Part shown: positions 46,968-58,720 of the stretch, in pieces | Numbering within the stretch: position 1 is the first letter of the stretch | How the letters are laid out: the number at the start of each line of letters is the position of its first letter | Origin: Copromyces sp. CBS 386.78 | Taxonomy: Eukaryota; Ascomycota; Sordariomycetes; Sordariales; Sordariaceae | NCBI GenBank assembly: GCA_030685235.1 | Contig: MU839107.1 | Location: forward strand, 1-64,000 | DNA length: 64,000 nucleotides | Reading direction: 5' to 3' | Position numbers and translations under genes: made by a program | Notes under the pieces: generated by a model | Databases searched by the model: none | Seen by the model: only the letters and a program-made list of their open reading frames with translations | What the model was told of the DNA's origin: nothing

Positions 46968-49900
46968 ACCCCTAGCCAAAACTCCACGACTCAACCATAA
47001 CCAAAGCACCGGGAGACTCCACAAATTTGAAGCATGATCATGCTCGTCCCCGCGTGTCTCCTCGTTCAGACGCAGATATCCGGGTTGAATCTCCCCGGAC
47101 CAAGCAAAACCTTTTGATCAGCCGGCGAGATACATGACATGATGCAAACGCGCGCTATCGGGAGCCTCCCCAGAGACGCAGTATGGGTACATGTTATGCG
47201 GCAGGGAATAATAGCAAAACCTGTGAGGACCACGGTCACTTGGGTGGCCCCCATGGGCCCTTGTCGGGGGAGGAGTGAATAACAAGTGCGGAGTTAAATC
47301 GAGCCTGGTAGCAGTGGACAAGCGCTGTAACGTTTTACGGGCCCAGCATGGGAGCTATACGATCGCGTAGTGTTGCTTCCTACCTCGACGACCGGGATAT
47401 CACGGGTCTCGATGCTCATCTTGACAGCTGGGATGATGGGTGAACAGGAGTCACGCTTTGAAGGCTCAGTAGTCACGGCCACAGACTGCTTCCGTCGACT
47501 GTGGATGGACACCGGATCGTTGACAAGGGAAAATGCGTGGGGTCTCGCTGCAGATCTCATCCAGACGGAAGGCATGCGGCAGCTCTCATGGGGAAGGGCA
47601 AGCAGGCTGCTTATTCCACAGATTAGAACGGCACAGTGCCTGCGGCTTCTACGCTACGCCCACTGGTTCAAGCGGTCAGAACCGGGAGGGTGAACGGACA
47701 TTAACACGTGGATTCTCAGTCCGACGTTCGCACAGTTCCAAAACGGGTCATTACTGGGAGATGAGTGCAACTCCATCGACATTGCCCACCCAAAACACGG
47801 GCCCGAGACCGCCTCCTCTTACTCTTGTGCACCTTGGTGGGTGTGGCCATTCACACCTCTCTCTGTGCAGAGTTATTTGGTGCACAAGAGCACTTCGGTG
47901 CCGAAGATGCTCTGCGATTGGCAAATCTGCCCGGCTGGAGCTGCACTTTCTCGTGGATTGGGGAGGTGGCAAGCTGAAGGAAGATGATGCCTCTCTCACC
48001 ATGGAGATTGCCTGCCGCAGGGCAAAGCTACCTCCACGGCCCTTCGGTCCACCGGGGGCTTCGCCCGCTGTCTGTCGCTCGGTGGCTTGGCTTGCACAGG
48101 GAACCCATTCAGATGGCATTCTCTCGACAAAACATCGGTGAGTCCTCCTGGGATTCCCCCAAGCATCCCAAACGGGCTCTTTGCACCATGTTACAAGAGC
48201 ACTTTGGGCCCATGGTTTTGCCGCTATTGGGCCGTGTCGCCCTTTGGGACTGGCTCTTTGGTGCAGAGGCGCTCTGTTTGCTGCAGCCGCCTCCGGAGAT
48301 CATCCGGCTCTTCTCTCCCTCTCCATTCTCGTCTCGTGCGTGCGAGAGCGCGGAACAACTTCACGGGGTATCCCTGCCACCGATTGTTGAGCTGTGTTCG
48401 TGTTTCCTTTTTCCATTGCGGCATGCACTTTCCTATACGGATACCGACGAGAGATTGACAAAGGGAGGTGAGGGGGGAGGTTCAGCGCTGACGGACCTTT
48501 CAGAAGGGCGGTTGTGGTAATCTCAGGGCTTGGTGCTAAGGCACTCGTTGCTTTTTCTGCTCAAGGGTAGGTGTTCATTCGGAGCCCCCTTTTTTGGTTG
48601 TTCTTTGTCACCCACCCCCTGGGGTGTAGATGGAGACCCAAGAAATGGCCCAGCACGCTCGGATCTGGCTGGGGTTTGATGCATTGATCGTCGACCAGGA
48701 ACGTGATGCCCCGGTTGCTACCTGGAACTTTTGTTGCCCCAAGCCAAATCGAGCAATACATTCCTGCGGTGTCCGATCCTAGCGTCCGCCCATTTTTCCC
48801 AAGAGCTGGCTCCCGCTGGCTCGCTCGGACTGGCTGGCTACTGGCTGAAAGCTGGCCGCCATTCATGAACCGTGGTGCCCGAGCTTTGCCCAGGTTTCGC
48901 TGTCGGTCGGGGACATATGGAGCCTCTAGTGCCCCCTTTGATCCCCGGCGCCGGCACTGGTGATCTTTTTGGCGGGGCTTGGCGCATAGGCACCCTGGAC
49001 CAGTTGGGAATCGCAAGGCGACGTCAACCAACAAGACGGCGCAGTTGTCGTCACCGCTGTCCGGCCAAGTCGTCGATGGAGCATCAGCATTGGAGCATCC
49101 CGCAACCTCCGATCCCAAGCGACAAGGCGGGGATGGCGAATCTGTCACTTTGCTGCGCGATCGGTCTCTTTTTGGGGCTTCACGCCAGAACCGCTGGATC
49201 GAGGCAAACCGCCGTGACGACCCCTATACCTGCAGCAAATGTCAACACACGGCCATGATGCGCACCTCGTCTGTCTTGGTTCCCCACGGGGGGCGGATGT
49301 GAATGTTTGAGATGACGATGTCGCCAAATGTGTCAGAAACGAAAAACGCCAAACCTTAACCCAACTTCAGCAAGCAAACATCTCCACGTACCGAACGAAG
49401 GTACTCGCCGGCCGTTGCCGCCAGAGGACCATTAACGACAGTGCTACCCCCGGTCGTCATGAAATGCATCGACTGCATCGTGAAATCAACGAACCCTCTG
49501 CGATGCAGGAAATAGCCCCCCAGTCACCAACACCCCGGCCAGTCCGGGCATTTGGAATTGCTTTTGCCGCCTGGGCCTTCAATAACCACGTCCACCGCCA
49601 AGCCTTGAATTATTTTTTGAGGCGCATTCCCAGGCGCTTTCTTCTCTTCCGTCGGCGACTCTAGCGATCTCTGTCCAATCCTCATGCGAGCACTACCAGA
49701 GAGAAGAATGGGTTGGGGCTTCGCCTTGCATATGTCACGTCACGGCAAGATTGACAGTTGGATAGATCTCTCGGGTTCTGTCATTCCGTCACTCTGTCGT
49801 AAGCCACACCATTTACACTACATGCCGTCTGGTTGGGTATGCTGAACAGTCCTCTCGTCGGATAAGTTCACTGTGCAGCAGCATGGGATACTATCATGGA

Positions 49901-52900
49901 GTTGTGGATGTGAATGTCACCATCGAGTAGAGCAAAAAGGTGTCCCTCACTAACGTCCATCTGTACAGGCTTCCCATGCGTCCTTCAGCTCAGCAAGGCC
50001 CTTGTACTTCCTAATCCCAAAGACCTACAGGGAAATATCGTATACCGACCAAAGAAATACCTCACATACCATCGATTTCCACATTGTATCCCGGGATAAA
50101 AAAAGACCCCGATACCACGTTCGGGCAAGGCTCCATCTTGGCAGATCACGCTTGTCGATCTCACTTGGCAAAGGAGTCCCCTTGCCCTCCCCTGGAAGCC
50201 GGCCGAGCGGCTCGACCTCGGTCAGGGATTGTAACCAACCTCGTTTGGGGTTTTTAACCCAACTACACAATATTATGTACACCCATCGAGTTCTCCGCCC
50301 CAATCCCGCATTTCCGTGGTCTTCTGAGGAGAGGAAGGCCGAAGCTAGTCAGGCTCTGCCCATCGAAGAGTCATGACATCTGATATCGATCACGATACCT
50401 TTTGGGAATTCTCGATGCTTGCCTGCCGCCCAAGGGGTCAGAGGCATGGAGACGACGACATGACTGTTGTCTTTAATGCAATGACTCGCCGACGGATTCG
50501 AACTTTGCAATCTGCTCCTCCTGTCACGGGGGCGAGTGTTGGGGATCGTGGGAATTCCATGATCGCGCCAATAACACCTTCCTCAGACAGGCGCTACACG
50601 CGCACGCATTACATACCTTTCTGCCAACGCCCCAGAATGGATGGGGACTCGCCTAGTCGTGTCTCTCCTTAGGAGGATGTGCGGGAGGGTTGTCACTGGC
50701 ACTCTCGTCACTCTCATCCACATCCCACATTTCCCATCTCTTGTCACATTTGCCACCTCCATCTTCTGTCCAATCTTTTGGCAGTGTCGGCTATGGGCAT
50801 GGCACATGCCCTACAGATGAGGGTTATAATGGGGCGTGCAGCAACATTGTCCCAAGCATTGGTGCAGACCGGACCCCCTTGGTAATAAGCTACGGGTCAT
50901 GGTAGATGGCGCTAGCTAGGTCTAGCGAACCTTGGCATTGCTATTTGCAGGCATTACAGGCTTGCTGGGTTGGTCGTCGAGCATTCTCACTGGACAGATC
51001 GAGGGCCCAGTTGCTCGGATTGGACCCTCTTGAGCATTGTAACTTTGACGAGGGTTTGTGTGGGAAATTCTCCGGGAATGGGATTGTTACATGGAAAGTG
51101 GTTCCCAAGTGTGGACTGTGACCCAAGTTGACCGGGGAGGAGCCCATCGAGAGCCGGGGGAGATTGTGAGGAAGCAAAGGGGGCTCAAGTGGGTCAGATG
51201 CCATTTAGCCCTCCTAAGTAGGTGGTAGAATATGAGAGCCAAGAGGAGGAGCTCTCAGGTTGGGGCAGGGAGGAAACTTGAGAAGAAGATCCTACTTACA
51301 GTCTCACGGTCAGTCCCAGCGGAGGGGGTAAGACAAACAGGGCGGAGACACAGGCAGGCGGAATGGTCCGCCCTACAGGCAAGACAAACAATCGCTGTCT
51401 GTAACGAGGGGATCTGAGCCTGGGGTCCAGAGCGTGGGACACTGAAACTTGGGATACCCATCACTGTTCTGCCGTCTAGTGACGGGATCGCGGATGTCGG
51501 GTGGCAGACGGCCTCAAGTGCCACTGCAGTCGAATGCCGAGTTTTAGTTCCCAGGTCTCAGTCTCGGGGAGGTGGGTACGGGTTATCATGATGAGGAGAC
51601 TCTTCGGCTCTCAAGAACTTCTCCGACACATCGCCTTGCAGTGGTCCAGTGGACTTCTTCGACGCAAGTTGTCGGACCGTCGGACGGAGCGAGTTTGACT
51701 GATTGCCATGCTGGGCAGAAGCTGCATTTTGATTTTAGGAAACATCGGGCCTACCTACCGAGGACGAGGATCCAGAACCGGAAAGCGAGGTGAGCAAAGG
51801 TGGTGTTGGGCTCGTGAGCAGAGGTCAAACCGCCAAGGAACACAGCTCCGGATGGCATAATTCGCCAAACAACATGGCAGACAGACTGACCCCGAAAGAA
51901 GGCGAATGGGAGGAGCCCACCGTCGTAGGGCCGCGGTCAGACATCTCCATTCCCCAAAGAACCAGACCGGGTCGGGGTGGTGTACGCGTCCCGATGATAC
52001 CAGACATGTCACCTCACTGACAGCTGACAGGACAACGGGGCTTACGTTCACTGTCATCATTCACTGATCCAGTGATCCAGTGATCCAGTTGATCTGCATA
52101 GGTACGTACCTACTACCTGCTACACACAACACCATCACGCGTCGGCATATCCACCATCGCACATCAAGCATATCTTACAAATCTCTCAAAATCACGCATC
52201 ACGCAAGTGCGCAGTACAGTACCTCTAGCTAATAATTGCCATATGCAAACTGCAAAGCTAAAGCAGCATCAACCCGAGCCCGTTCTAGCGGGTCGGGTGC
52301 TGGCCTGCTGGGTCCCTTAATGACTTACAGTGGCCACATCAGAGAGGCCGGACCCATTGAGACCCAACCCGCGTTTAGCATCTCCGGTGTGCATACAGGT
52401 ATTAGCGCCGTGGCCCGGTGTGCTGGTACGGGTAGGTAGATACTATACGGGCCAAATTCCGGGGACGGTAAGTGGAAGCTTAACGCCGAAGCTTACAGGA
52501 GCGCTGACGCACAGGCTATTGACACTCGACGAAGCGTACCACCCAATCCAACTAGAGTTCAGGAGTTTAAACCACTCCAAATAAATAAGGCAAGTCGTCA
52601 ACAAAAATTCCCGTCGGATACGAATCTAACCGCACTCTTCACCGGTTTCGTTAGTTAAGGTAGCCAGCTTCCACCACCAGATGGATGTCTCTCGACACCG
52701 ACCGGATGTGCAGCAATCCGGTCATTAAAATCGTCAAAATCGGGAATAAGCAATGGACAGGAATAGTCGGACTCGGAGTTGTTTTCCATTCCTGCTTACC
52801 ATTTTCAGCCAGAGGTTGTGTTAGCCTCCAAGCCCGATTTAGCTTTCAGGCCCAAGTAAGTTAGCTTCGTTAGCTCGCTTCGTTAGCTCGAGGCCCGAAT

Positions 52901-53199
52901 GGGTGAGGTGTGGGTCAAGGGGCCCAACCCAACTCGCCTAACCTTCCTCTTTTGGTTTCCATGCTATTTGTGGGGAAGCCTCGTTTAATGGCTGATGGCG
53001 ATTGGTCGGGAGAGTTACATTCTTGGGATATATCACAAGCGAGATTCGATTTGGCTGGGGATTGGTCAGTCGGTAGGCTGGCTGGCTGGGCGAGCTGGGC
53101 GAGCTAGGCAAGCTCAATAGTGGACTGGAGTTCGATGGGGTTGGTGGTCACGGGGTTGGTCACTGGTTTTGCTCAGGTACCGTAGATGCTGGTGTGGTG
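46968..53199. other. Gene-poor region, continued
   Basis: No supportable gene in about 6 kb. Open frames of up to 202 codons overlap one another and lack features. Near 50470-50535 a tRNA-like T-arm (TTCGAATCC on the minus strand) is flanked by complementary GACTCGCC/GGCGAGT words only 54 bases apart; it is too short and poorly paired to call a tRNA. CAGTGATC repeats (52070-52090) and TTCGTTAGCTCG repeats (52866-52892) are present. Confidence 0.4.
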
Positions 53200-53500
53200 C
53201 TGAGGGCGGCCGAAGGTCGACAGGATCCTCGAACTATATTCGAGATAGGCCTTTTTGAAGGGCCCCCAGAGCTCCTCAATCTCCACCTTGCCCGAGTTGG
53301 GCTTCGGGCAATAGCAGTTCGTTTCTAAGAATGCCTTCACCGCCAGGTATCTCCACCCCCCGGCTACCTATCCATGGTGATGGTCGAGCAATCATCGAAA
53401 TCCAGCAGCCACAGCGAAGTCACGCGCTGCGTAAAGTCAAACGACCCGTTCGTCACCAGGCCGAAGGTACTCGTTTGGGCCGGGAGAGCTTAGTCCAGCT
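53200..53500 (-). pseudogene. DUF3669-like gene relic
   Basis: The minus strand reads TSLWLLDFDDCSTITMD (ending near 53370, followed by a stop). After a frame change it reads AVKAFLETNCYCPKPNSG and then WGPFKKAYLEYSSRIL (53346 to about 53215). The order LxDFxxCxxITMD, then a VxAFxxNxxYxPxP block, then WxxFxxxYLExSxxIL matches the C-terminal part of the fungal DUF3669 family as I remember it. One frameshift and a stop make it inactive. The rest of the gene upstream is not recognisable in this stretch. Confidence 0.55.
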
Positions 53501-53754
53501 CGCCCATCGTCAGGCTCTTCCGGACAGCGCGGTCTTCCCGGGGCGCTGGAGCGTGTAAGTGGATGTAGTCAGTAGATTGTACATACGGGCTATGGATTCT
53601 TTCGTGTTATTATGGCTTTATGGGAGGCTACCTAACATACGCCGGGCGGCACTGGAAACTGGGGAGATAGAGTGACATGACGGGAGGAATCTGGGGATGT
53701 TTAGTTGGAGAGTTTGCGAAAGGAGAGAATCATACCTCTAGGTAGGATGATGCT
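53501..53754. other. Short spacer between two relics
   Basis: Possibly further decayed coding sequence of the DUF3669-like relic; an upstream fragment (minus, about 53565-53475) stays open but broken by a stop. Confidence 0.3.
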
Positions 53755-54110
53755 CAGTGCACTTTGGGGTCAAATGGACAAATTAAATTTGGATCTCAAC
53801 TGGATTTGGGGAACAGAGTTTGGACGGTTTGGCCTCGAGGTGACCTTTGATGTTGAAGGCCTTGTCGCAGTCAGAACAGTAGTAGGTAGTGAGTCTTGTT
53901 GGCCTTCAATGTTGTTGGCTGCAAAGTCGCGGGCTTTCTGGGCTGCCGCAGAGAGAGGTTTTGGAGGAGCGCCGCCAGCCTTCAAGATCCTGACTTGCTC
54001 AAGGTGAGCTTTGCCCCCGTTCGTGACGCCCAAGAGCAGTGACGGACATGGACTGGAGCGATATATTGCACACTCGACAGTAGTGCTTTTGGGACGCTTT
54101 GGCACGTTGC
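53755..54110 (-). pseudogene. C2H2 zinc-finger gene relic, copy A
   Basis: On the minus strand, a finger-like YCRVCNISLQS with a later GRH (54085 to about 54020) passes by a frameshift into GKAHLEQVRILKAGGAP and then KARDFAANN. After further frame changes it reaches YYCSDCDKAFNIKGHLEAK (53884-53830). The second finger keeps both Cys but has lost the expected His. The same order of blocks is found in the relic at 58700-58960, so this is a dispersed family. Upstream on the same strand, 54777-54226 stays open for 183 codons with a Pro/Glu-rich composition and may be its N-terminal part. Confidence 0.6.
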
Positions 54111-54225
54111 CTGCAGGGTTTATGGGATGAACCGAGTAAGGGTCTCTTTCAACGGCTTGTTGATCTCCGGTACCTAGCTTTTCGGCCTTGTGGTGGACCG
54201 CAAAGTTGATCGTAGGGGTGTATCG

Positions 54226-54777
54226 CTAGTAAGGGAGCGAGCGGTTGGTGTTGTTGATGCTGCAAGCCTCGGTGTGCTGGGGATAGCTGGACATGGTCCA
54301 CTCGACATCGCGCTGAACGTCCTCGGGGACGGCACCTTCGGCGGCGCCGAAGAAGCGAGACACCTCCGCCTCCACGGCGGAACGGAAGTGGAACTTGGCA
54401 AGGGACCACGGTTGGTCGAGTCGTGGGGTATCGTGACTTGCACGTTCTTCGCTTGGAGGATTGAGGGGTTGAATGATCGTTTCCTCTTCATTAGCGACTG
54501 GTTCTTGATGGATTTTTTGTTCGAGTTGATCGTGCTGTCGTGGAGGTGGTGATTCTGAGCGACGAGCGGCGCCTGCAGAGTCGATGACCGTGATAGTAAT
54601 ATTCGGTCTTGCCAGGAGTCCACTTGCCGACTCCTTTGAACGGCCAAGATCCGAGCCATGGTCAGTCGGCCTGCATTTTGTCGAATAATAAGGATCAAAA
54701 GACAATTCATCCAACTTTAACAACAAAGGAATGGAACGGCTCGCCAATACCGTGGAAAGGTCTATGTACCTACACAC
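54226..54777 (-). pseudogene. Open fragment, possible N-terminal part of relic A
   Basis: 183 codons that look coding by composition (NITITVIDSAG, then a Glu/Pro/Gln-rich stretch, then EVSRFFGAAEGAVPEDVQRD). A second frame on the same strand (54710-54174) is open too, so composition alone is not decisive. No family is recognised. It lies immediately before the C2H2 relic on the same strand. If the two belong together the gene was at least 1 kb long and is broken at about 54226. Confidence 0.35.
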
Positions 54778-55490
54778 ACAGCATGGGGCGAAGGAATACG
54801 CGACTCGGCATATCTGACCTCGGGCCTATCCCTAGAACAGATTGATGAGGCTCAACGCCAAAGGAAGAGGGAGTACAATCAGGAATATCATGCCAACAGG
54901 AATCAGGGCCTAAACCAGTCCGGCTATCTACATGGGTCTGTCTGTGTAGATGGATCCTATGACCGTCGATCGGATTTTGGGAAGTTGGGACGGTGGCAGT
55001 TGTAGTCATTTGGTCCAAAAGTTGGGATTGACAGAAGGTCCTTCGACTTGGACATACGAAGATTTCCCCAGAGTGTTCAGGATGAGATGAAAGGAGATTG
55101 AACCCGATCAACCGATATGAGTGTATCCTTCGAGCTTTGGGTGGTTGAGCTGAGAGTGCTGAGCTTCTTCTTGGACCTGATACACTCGTTTGGCTGCTAG
55201 GTATGGTTCTCTTGCGTCGGCCCACAACACCAAACTGGTAAACTGCTCTTGACCACCAGAGAGTTGCCGCCAACACGGGTGAATCTTTTTCAGTTGCAAC
55301 CATCATCACATCGCGTTGTAAGCATCCCCCCCCTCCCATCACTCAATCTCCAGCGATCATCACCCCCCCTTATTGCTCCTCCCCTTCGTCCACCATCACA
55401 CTCCCTCGATCACCATCACGCCGCTCGTCACCTCACCCCGCTCTCACATCCACCCGCTAACCTCTGCTCCAGACTGTCGTAACCATCAAG
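54778..55490. other. Spacer with open but featureless frames
   Basis: A 190-codon minus frame (55342-54770) has no recognisable features. The end is CT-rich with CATCACC and CTCC runs, like a Neurospora leader preceding 55491. Confidence 0.35.
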
Positions 55491-55739
55491 ATGTCTGGCC
55501 TCACCCCCGACCCCAACATGATGCGGGACTTCCTGGACTTCCAGCAGTTTCGTCTTATGCAGCAGCAGCTGCAGCAGCCATCGTTGTCGTCTCCCGCTCC
55601 GCCAACCCCCTCCCCCGCGCCCCGCCGCCGCGCCATCCCCAAGCCGGTCCAGGCCCGCCCGAGCACCACCACTACCGGAATCGGTAGAGAGATCACCACC
55701 AAGGCCGCTATTGCCGCCGCCCCGCTCCCAAGCTGGTGA
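55491..55739 (+). CDS. Small Pro/Gln-rich hypothetical protein, perhaps exon 1
   Basis: ATG in the good context ATCAAGATGTCT, preceded by a CT-rich leader. The product starts MSGLTPDPNMMRDFLDFQQF, followed by Gln-rich and Pro/Arg-rich low complexity. Just before the stop is a consensus donor GTGAGT (55736), so the stop may lie inside an intron and the protein may continue; I find no clear second exon. Function unknown. Confidence 0.35.
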   Translation: MSGLTPDPNMMRDFLDFQQFRLMQQQLQQPSLSSPAPPTPSPAPRRRAIPKPVQARPSTTTTGIGREITTKAAIAAAPLPSW

Positions 55740-55849
55740 GTGTGCATTAGGTATGAAGTATGGAGGTGAGAGTAGGACAGTTGTCTTGGCTTGGCCGAGC
55801 CGCCGGGGGGGCAGCTGAGCCCCAAGAACCCAGTGGGGATGGGGAGGGG

Positions 55850-56340
55850 GACATGGGCTTTTGCCGCCCGCGAAGCTGTCGTTCGTAGGAGAGTCCGGTA
55901 CGCCAAAGGGGATCGTACAGCATCTTTACGCCGTACTTGGTACGTTCGAGCTCATTATCTTTGCATTCCGCCCATGTCGCCTTGGCGCCTTCAAGCGAAG
56001 TGCCGTTCCAAGTGAAATCGGCAGGTTGGAACGACATAGTTCTGGCGCAAGGGAATTGTATGGCGCTGGTGAGAGCGACGAATGACGTGGTTGGAATGAA
56101 TCACTTACCACACTCTTGACGGACTTCTTTGCGCCAACGAGGCCGCGGTCACTGCGGACGTGCTCCTGGGCGGTAATGAAGTTGTCGAGCAACTTCTTGG
56201 TCTCGGCGGCGACCACCAACTGAGTCGCCTCACCCCACTGGAACGCCTAGCCCTCCCTCTCCTAGAAGGTAGTGGCCCAGGAGACCAGCTAGGCGGCGTT
56301 GGCCGCTTTGGTGGCGTCACCAGTCATCAAGGCAACGGCC
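55850..56340 (-). pseudogene. Unidentified gene relic with CAG-to-TAG stops
   Basis: The minus strand reads GDATKAANAA, stop, LVSWATTF, stop, EREG, stop, AFQWGEATQLVVAAETKK and on to VGAKKSVKSV. There a consensus GTAAGT donor opens a likely intron (56110 to about 56044). Downstream an open frame starts MSFQPADFTWNGTSLEGAKA (56037 to 55850), but it is not in phase. All three internal stops are TAG where CAG (Gln) would fit, a C-to-T pattern suggesting RIP or simple decay. No family is recognised. Confidence 0.45.
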
Positions 56341-56564
56341 TATGGTGGTCTGGACTCTGGAGGTATTTTCCAGTCGGCCAGTGGGATCTTGGTGGGAGGA
56401 CAATGAGAACAACGGCGAGTGATGTACCTCCTGTTAAAGGGCCTCTACCGCAATCGAGCGACCGGCATTGTCCCGATGGGTCCGTAACGGCGATTGGGAA
56501 GAAGGGGAAAGAGGCGTTCGGTACATGTAGGGGCCAGGTGATCGAAGGATTGCCTACCGAAAGA
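56341..56564. other. Spacer before inverted-repeat element
   Basis: No feature seen apart from a plus-strand open frame antisense to the relic. Confidence 0.3.
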
Positions 56565-57405
56565 CACATTAACGGTTGTATAGGGAAGTTTTGCACGGTT
56601 AATAAAAAGTAACCGTTGGTCAACGCTATTAACCGTTGAAATATCTTAAGCGTTGAAAAACCTTAACCGTTAAGCTGGGAACAACGCTAAATTTTCGGCC
56701 CGCTGCAGGACCCTGAGAAAATGACCAAAATCTTCCATTTTAGGAAGGTACGATAAATGAGAAAAGGAAGGTGGGGGAAGAAAAGGGAGAAAGGGAAAGA
56801 AGGAAGGAAAGGAGAAGACAGAGAAGGAGAAAGAAAAGGAGAGAAGCGGGGTTGATGAAGTGAAAAAGCTAAAGCCCCCCAACGTCCAAGTCTCCCAACT
56901 TCTTCCTCTTACAACCATCATCACCACCACCAACAACAACGACGACGACGATAATAGATACATCATTTTTATCGCTAATCAATTGCTCCAAAGACAGCGA
57001 CAGCGACAGCGACAGCGACAGCAACAACGACAACGACGGCCTCGATAGAAAGTAGTAGTAGTAGTAGTGGTAGTAGTCAGGTAGTAGTAGACTTCGTACA
57101 TTAGTTGGGTACCCGGTTTTAGAGTTGGGTAGGCGACGAAGGTTTGAGGGATAAACTAGAAAAAAGAGGAAGGAGTAGAATAGAATAGAATAGAGTAGAG
57201 TAGAGTAAAAAGGAAGGAGTAGACCTAAGTGCGCTAGCTCCCGCGGCCCGCCCTCCCGCCTGCACTAAAAATTTTCCTAGGTCTCAACGGTTAAATATTT
57301 TCAACGCTTAACAACTTTCAACGGTTAATATAAGATAGGGAGCATTAACCACACACGAGTTAAATATGCCTAACTGTTAAAAACAAGCCTGATTCCCGTT
57401 AATGC
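56565..57405. mobile_element. About 840-bp inverted-repeat element with AACGGTTAA repeats
   Basis: Both ends carry arrays of AACGGTTAA, TTTCAACGCTTAA and related words in opposite orientation: left arm about 56565-56680, right arm about 57283-57405. The inner 45 bases of the arms align well and the outermost word is ATTAACGG on both sides. The interior holds a purine-rich stretch (56755-56850), a (GACAGC)n run near 56993-57025, (GTA)n near 57052-57090 and GGAGTAGAATAGAATAG repeats, and no ORF. Multiple short subterminal motifs like these often serve as transposase-binding sites. Confidence 0.7.
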
Positions 57406-57957
57406 ATTCATCATCATCACCAGTCGTAACACTACCTTACCTAACACGTGCTTTCTGGAACTGCAGCCACAGACCATTACAATTTCCCTTGCTGGAGGTG
57501 GTGTATGGGTCTTTGGGCTATCTTATCATAGCCTCGATGATTTCCGAAAACAAGAGGGCGGCCGCAATGGGATTGCTACCTACGTAACAAAGGGACATTA
57601 AATCTACCTACTCAGATATATTGCTCCCACGGACTTATAAAGCCCTCTCTTGTCCCCAAGACCAGCTTTTTATTCAATAGCCATTTTCCCCAGCCGGCTT
57701 TCAACGACTACATTTTGCCATTGAGCAACACCAGCGCCAAATGATACCATACCAAGGCGATCGACGGCCATGTCCATCAAGGAGTAGAGGTCTCTATTTC
57801 GCATTGAGATCCGTTCCTGATGGGCCATGCCCAGGCATCTGATCATGTCTTGTCTCAGGTGGGCTTCAAGGCTGATGATGGACAATGAGCCAAAGGTCGC
57901 TGGAATTGGGCAGGCTGGGCACGCTCGGGCGCGAATGGCGGCAAGGTTCGGATTGCG
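57406..57957. other. Spacer
   Basis: A minus-strand frame (58164-57670, 164 codons) is open and moderately coding-like, opposite the start of the next feature. I cannot decide between strands here. Confidence 0.3.
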
Positions 57958-58720
57958 ATGGAACCTAGGGCAAGAAATGCGAATGTAGAGCTCTCTGCAG
58001 ACGGAAACCACCAGGTAGTTGTCGTTATTGTGCGTGGTGATGGGGGGCAAGAAGGACACACATGGCAGTGCCGCTTTGATGATGTCCTCATTGCACCGCC
58101 TCCAGTCTCCAACATGAACCGCAACAACCCTCGCTTTCAAGTGTCCGGAACCTGGCTGCGACAAGACCTGGTCTCACAGACCTTCAACGAAACTCCAGAA
58201 CACATTTGGTGGGTTGAAGTTCTGTGTGGTTTGACACCGCTCAGGCCCGCTGGGGGTGACCCTTGGACTGTAGTAGTCCTGGATGCAGCGGTGGATCTGC
58301 TGTATCGCAACATGATCCATTCGACTCCCCCTCCATTGTTCGGCCTAGAGGACGTTTACCCAAATGTCGACTGGAGGTTCGCTCGCCTTCACCAAAACGG
58401 GGGGAATTAACAAGCAAATGCCTCCTATCTACAACGTCGACATGCTGCCATCTGACGACATAGAACTGACGTATCAGCACGCAGTCGGCATGGACCCGCC
58501 CGATATTCCTCGCAACTACATCGAGAAGGAGGAGACCCCCGCGATGAGCTCGGAATCGACTACACTGGGACTCATCAACTTGTGGCATACCTGCAACACT
58601 GGGAATTGGACTGAAGGTTCATCAATCACAGCTGCCTTGTTCTGCATGTTGAGAGTGTTTGGTGATAGGATCTACGTCCCCCTAGACTGGAAGTGCAGCC
58701 GATCTCCACCAAAGGTGAAC
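57958..58720 (+). pseudogene. Frameshifted unidentified gene
   Basis: Frame 1 (57958-58410) contains VSGTWLRQDLVSQTF, HIWWVEVLCGL, WTVVVLDAAVDLLYRNM and VYPNVDWRFARLHQ, all protein-like. It stops just after a run of six G at 58399-58404. A shifted frame continues MPPIYNVDMLPSDDIELTYQ, DIPRNYIEKEE, STTLGLINLWHTC and ALFCMLRVFGDRIYVPLDW to about 58690. One base gained or lost in the G-run would join them into a product of roughly 245 residues. No family is recognised. It is truncated at its 3' side by the C2H2 relic, which lies on the opposite strand. Confidence 0.45.

Noticed and set aside
48561..49148. A 195-codon minus-strand open frame
   Set aside because: Composition typical of antisense or random GC-balanced sequence; overlapped by plus-strand frames of similar length.
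50470..50535. tRNA-like T-arm with complementary ends
   Set aside because: Only 54 bases between the acceptor-like words; no D-arm and a mispaired T-stem.
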